Positions 31,611-33,579 of a stretch of 33,579 nucleotides of DNA are shown here, in pieces. Source of the DNA: Bacillota bacterium (GTDB lineage: Bacteria; Bacillota; Desulfotomaculia; Desulfotomaculales; Desulfallaceae). Position 1 is the first letter of the stretch. Each line of letters opens with the position of its first letter. The translations under genes and the position numbers were made by a program. The notes beneath the pieces are model-generated. The model was given only the letters and a program-made list of their open reading frames with translations, was not told the DNA's origin and did no database searches. The stretch is from assembly GCA_023439185.1 (NCBI GenBank), contig JAEXOR010000018.1, forward strand, positions 1-33,579, given 5' to 3'.

Positions 31611-33110
31611 ATGTCCCAGGAAAAAAAAGATCATCCGGCGCCCGGCCAGGAAACCGGGGATCTCAATGAGTTAATGCAAATCCGGCGGGAAAAAATGGCC
31701 GAGTTCAAAGAACAGGGCATTGAACCGTACGGAGGCAAATACGAGTTTGAACACCATGCCGCCATGATTACGGCGGATTTTGATACTTATGAAGGACGGG
31801 AGGTATCCCTGGCCGGCCGGGTAATGGCCAAGCGGGGGCACGGCAAGGCGGCCTTTGCCAACCTTCAGGATGCCACCGGATTAATCCAGATTTATACGCG
31901 CCTGAACGATGTGGGCGAAAAGACCTACGAGCTGTTTACCAAGCTGGATATTGGGGATATTATCGGGGTTACCGGCAAGGTGTTTAAAACCCGCACCGGG
32001 GAAGTTACGGTGGCGGTACAAACCCTGCGGCTGTTAAGCAAGTCCCTGCGCCCGCTGCCTGAAAAATGGCACGGCCTGCGGGATGTGGAACTGCGTTACC
32101 GCCAGCGTTACGTGGACCTGATTGTCAACCCCCAGGTCAAGGATACCTTTATCAAGCGCAGCCGGATCATCAGCGCCATCCGGAGCTATATGGAACAGCG
32201 GGGCTTTCTGGAGGTTGAAACCCCCATGATGCACCCCATAGCCGGGGGTGCCACCGCCAGGCCCTTTACCACCCACCATAATACCCTGGACATGGATTTA
32301 TTCCTGCGCATCGCGCCGGAATTGTATCTGAAACGATTGCTGGTGGGCGGCTTTGAAAAGGTATATGAAATTAACCGTAACTTCCGCAACGAGGGCATCA
32401 GCACCAGGCACAACCCTGAATTCACCATGCTGGAATTGTACCAGGCATACGCCGATTACAAAGATATGATGGACCTCTGCGAGGACCTTGTCATCAACGT
32501 CGCCCGGCAGGTGCTGGGTACGCTGGATCTGCAATATGGCGAGCAGCAAATCAAATTGGACAAGCCTTGGGCCAGGATACCCATGCTGGAGGCGGTCAAG
32601 CAGCACAGCGGGGTGGACTTCGCCATACTGCAGACCGGCGAAGACGCTTACAAGGCGGTGCGCCACCTGCACCTGGAAACAGAGCGTGGCGAGTCCTGGG
32701 GTTCCATACTGAATAAAGTGTTTGAGGAACTGGTGGAGCCCAAGCTAATCCAGCCTACCTTTATATACGACTACCCGGTGGATATCTCTCCCCTGGCCAA
32801 GAAAAGGGAAGATCGGCCTGATCTGACTTACCGTTTTGAACTGTTCATCTGCGGCCGGGAAATGGCCAACGCCTTTTCCGAATTGAACGATCCCCTGGAC
32901 CAGCGGGAAAGGTTCGTGAGCCAGCTTGAAAAAAGGCGCGCCGGAGACGACGAGGCGCACATGATGGACGAGGATTACGTTAACGCTTTGGAATACGGTA
33001 TGCCCCCCGCCGGCGGGATGGGTATCGGCATTGACCGGCTGGTGATGCTGCTCACCGATGCTCCGTCCATCCGGGACGTTATACTATTTCCGCTCATGAA
33101 ACCGAGATGA
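31611..33110 (+). CDS. lysS: Lysyl-tRNA synthetase, class II
   Basis: LysS charges tRNA-Lys in the cytosol. The 499-residue product has the N-terminal OB-fold anticodon-binding domain (VSLAGRVMAKRGHGKAAFAN, LQDATGLIQIY) and the class II catalytic core: motif 1 in IRSYMEQRGFLEVETPMMHP, motif 2 in NRNFRNEGISTRHNPEFTML, and motif 3 in GGMGIGIDRLVML. Normal length. ATG 31611 has GGAGG ten bases upstream. The greA-lysS order is the usual one in Firmicutes. Confidence 0.98.
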   Translation: MSQEKKDHPAPGQETGDLNELMQIRREKMAEFKEQGIEPYGGKYEFEHHAAMITADFDTYEGREVSLAGRVMAKRGHGKAAFANLQDATGLIQIYTRLNDVGEKTYELFTKLDIGDIIGVTGKVFKTRTGEVTVAVQTLRLLSKSLRPLPEKWHGLRDVELRYRQRYVDLIVNPQVKDTFIKRSRIISAIRSYMEQRGFLEVETPMMHPIAGGATARPFTTHHNTLDMDLFLRIAPELYLKRLLVGGFEKVYEINRNFRNEGISTRHNPEFTMLELYQAYADYKDMMDLCEDLVINVARQVLGTLDLQYGEQQIKLDKPWARIPMLEAVKQHSGVDFAILQTGEDAYKAVRHLHLETERGESWGSILNKVFEELVEPKLIQPTFIYDYPVDISPLAKKREDRPDLTYRFELFICGREMANAFSELNDPLDQRERFVSQLEKRRAGDDEAHMMDEDYVNALEYGMPPAGGMGIGIDRLVMLLTDAPSIRDVILFPLMKPR

Positions 33111-33118
33111 TTGGCTTT

Positions 33119-33206
33119 GGTGCCAGGTGTTAAAAGTTGAAAGTGTTAAAAGTCGTGAACTATAGTTCGCTACTTTTAACAAAACCAGCTTTTAACACCT
33201 GGCACC
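33119..33206. repeat. Nested palindromic repeat after lysS
   Basis: Outer arms GGTGCCAGGTGTTAAAAG (33119-33136) and CTTTTAACACCTGGCACC (33189-33206) are perfect 18-bp complements. Inside lies a second near-palindrome with GTTAAAAGT and ACTTTTAAC ends around GAACTATAGTTC. It uses the same TTAAAAGT words as the repeats after panB and coaX. Part of the outer arm (GCCAGGTGTTA) also occurs at about 23819 before bioY. Confidence 0.8.
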
Positions 33207-33213
33207 ACTGATC

Positions 33214-33242
33214 TTGACAACGTAAAACCGTTATGGTAGCAT
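33214..33242 (+). promoter_or_regulatory. Promoter of the tRNA pair
   Basis: TTGACA (33214-33219), 17 bp, TAGCAT (33237-33242), about 48 bases before the tRNA-Ala gene. Confidence 0.7.
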
Positions 33243-33290
33243 TAGTACTCGGGGCGTGAGTTCTCCGTTGCCGCCACGGCCCGCCCATAC

Positions 33291-33366
33291 GGGGGTGTAG
33301 CTCAGTTGGGAGAGCACCTGCCTTGCAAGCAGGGGGTCACCGGTTCGAGTCCGGTCATCTCCACCA
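33291..33366 (+). tRNA. tRNA-Ala (anticodon TGC)
   Basis: The 76 bases fold as a tRNA: acceptor GGGGGTG/CATCTCC, D-stem GCTC/GAGC, anticodon stem CCTGC/GCAGG around CTTGCAA, T-arm with GGTTCGAGTCC, and an encoded CCA. The anticodon TGC reads Ala codons. Confidence 0.97.
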
Positions 33367-33370
33367 CCGT

Positions 33371-33445
33371 TCCTCGATAGCTCAACGGTAGAGCATCCGG
33401 CTGTTAACCGGAGGGTTGCTGGTTCGAATCCAGCTCGGGGAGCCA
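33371..33445 (+). tRNA. tRNA-Asn (anticodon GTT)
   Basis: The 75 bases fold as a tRNA: acceptor TCCTCGA/TCGGGGA, D-stem GCTC/GAGC, anticodon stem CCGG/CCGG around CTGTTAA, T-arm with GGTTCGAATCC, discriminator G and an encoded CCA. It lies four bases after tRNA-Ala and shares its promoter. Confidence 0.97.
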
Positions 33446-33454
33446 AAAAGAGAG

Positions 33455-33506
33455 GGAGTGTCGCAAAACTACTTTTTCAAGTAGTGAGCGATACTCCTTT
33501 CTTTTT
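33455..33506 (+). terminator. Terminator of the tRNA transcript
   Basis: GGAGTGTCGC (33455-33464) and GCGATACTCC (33488-33497) form a 10-bp stem with one G-T pair, enclosing a smaller ACTACTT/AAGTAGT hairpin, followed by TTTCTTTTT. No gene is seen from here to the window end. Confidence 0.8.
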
Positions 33507-33579
33507 ATGAAATAAAAAACCAGCCATTACTCCGCTAACAATTAATTAATTATCGGAGCGACTGATATTTAGGCATCAC

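Noticed and set aside
33231..33446. A 71-codon minus-strand frame (RAGFEPATLRL-like)
   Set aside because: It is the complement of the two tRNA genes; such peptides are well-known false annotations.

Overview
The window reads as a chromosomal segment of a spore-forming, probably strictly anaerobic Firmicute of the Peptococcaceae kind (Desulfotomaculum/Pelotomaculum-like). The assignment is an inference from gene order (DUF2520-panB-panC-panD, nadA-nadB-nadC-birA, bioY-bioB, pcrB, coaX, dusB, HTH plus acyl-ACP-reductase-like gene, greA, lysS, tRNA-Ala, tRNA-Asn), from a spore photoproduct lyase relic, and from GC-rich housekeeping genes with strong GGAGG ribosome sites and frequent GTG/TTG starts.

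Layout. 1-5332: end of a Gly/Met-rich membrane-anchored protein, a convergently overlapping TDT-family transporter (-), then a TetR regulator with a clear operator and a large phosphotransfer dikinase resembling rifampicin phosphotransferase. 5333-13790: an AT-richer accessory island. It holds a translationally coupled AAA ATPase/TOPRIM pair (-) that looks like a two-gene OLD/AbiL/PARIS-type defence module, a decayed tyrosine recombinase, a five-gene minus-strand operon (TTG-initiated XRE repressor, unknown protein, ImmA/IrrE metallopeptidase, 46-aa basic protein, 35-aa zinc ribbon) behind a promoter with a perfect operator, a relic of an unrecognised mobile-element gene, a DDE transposase fragment, and a broken IS91-type unit (HUH transposase plus frameshifted integrase). 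13791-14435: a splB gene from which the radical-SAM iron-sulphur segment has been cleanly deleted. 14557-15783: an imidazolonepropionase-like amidohydrolase (-).

15850-33579 is the core cofactor and translation block. A promoter, leader RNA and intrinsic terminator precede DUF2520-panB-panC-panD. The DUF2520 protein overlaps panB and may be the missing ketopantoate reductase (PanG type). nadA-nadB-nadC make NAD from aspartate. birA has its own promoter, and a BirA-box palindrome stands before bioY-bioB. coaX (type III pantothenate kinase) follows pcrB, so pantothenate made by PanBCD can enter CoA synthesis. dusB, a DUF3796/XRE pair, an HTH/acyl-ACP-reductase-like pair, greA, lysS and two tRNA genes complete the window.

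Intergenic DNA carries several palindromic repeats. One family built on AAAGTC-type units lies after panB, coaX and (in variant form) lysS, and in panB it has become the last codons of the gene. A second repeat occurs at 1870 and 13746 just after a YLV-stop reading. A consensus promoter followed within about 55 nt by a terminator at 30832-30920 is a small-RNA candidate.
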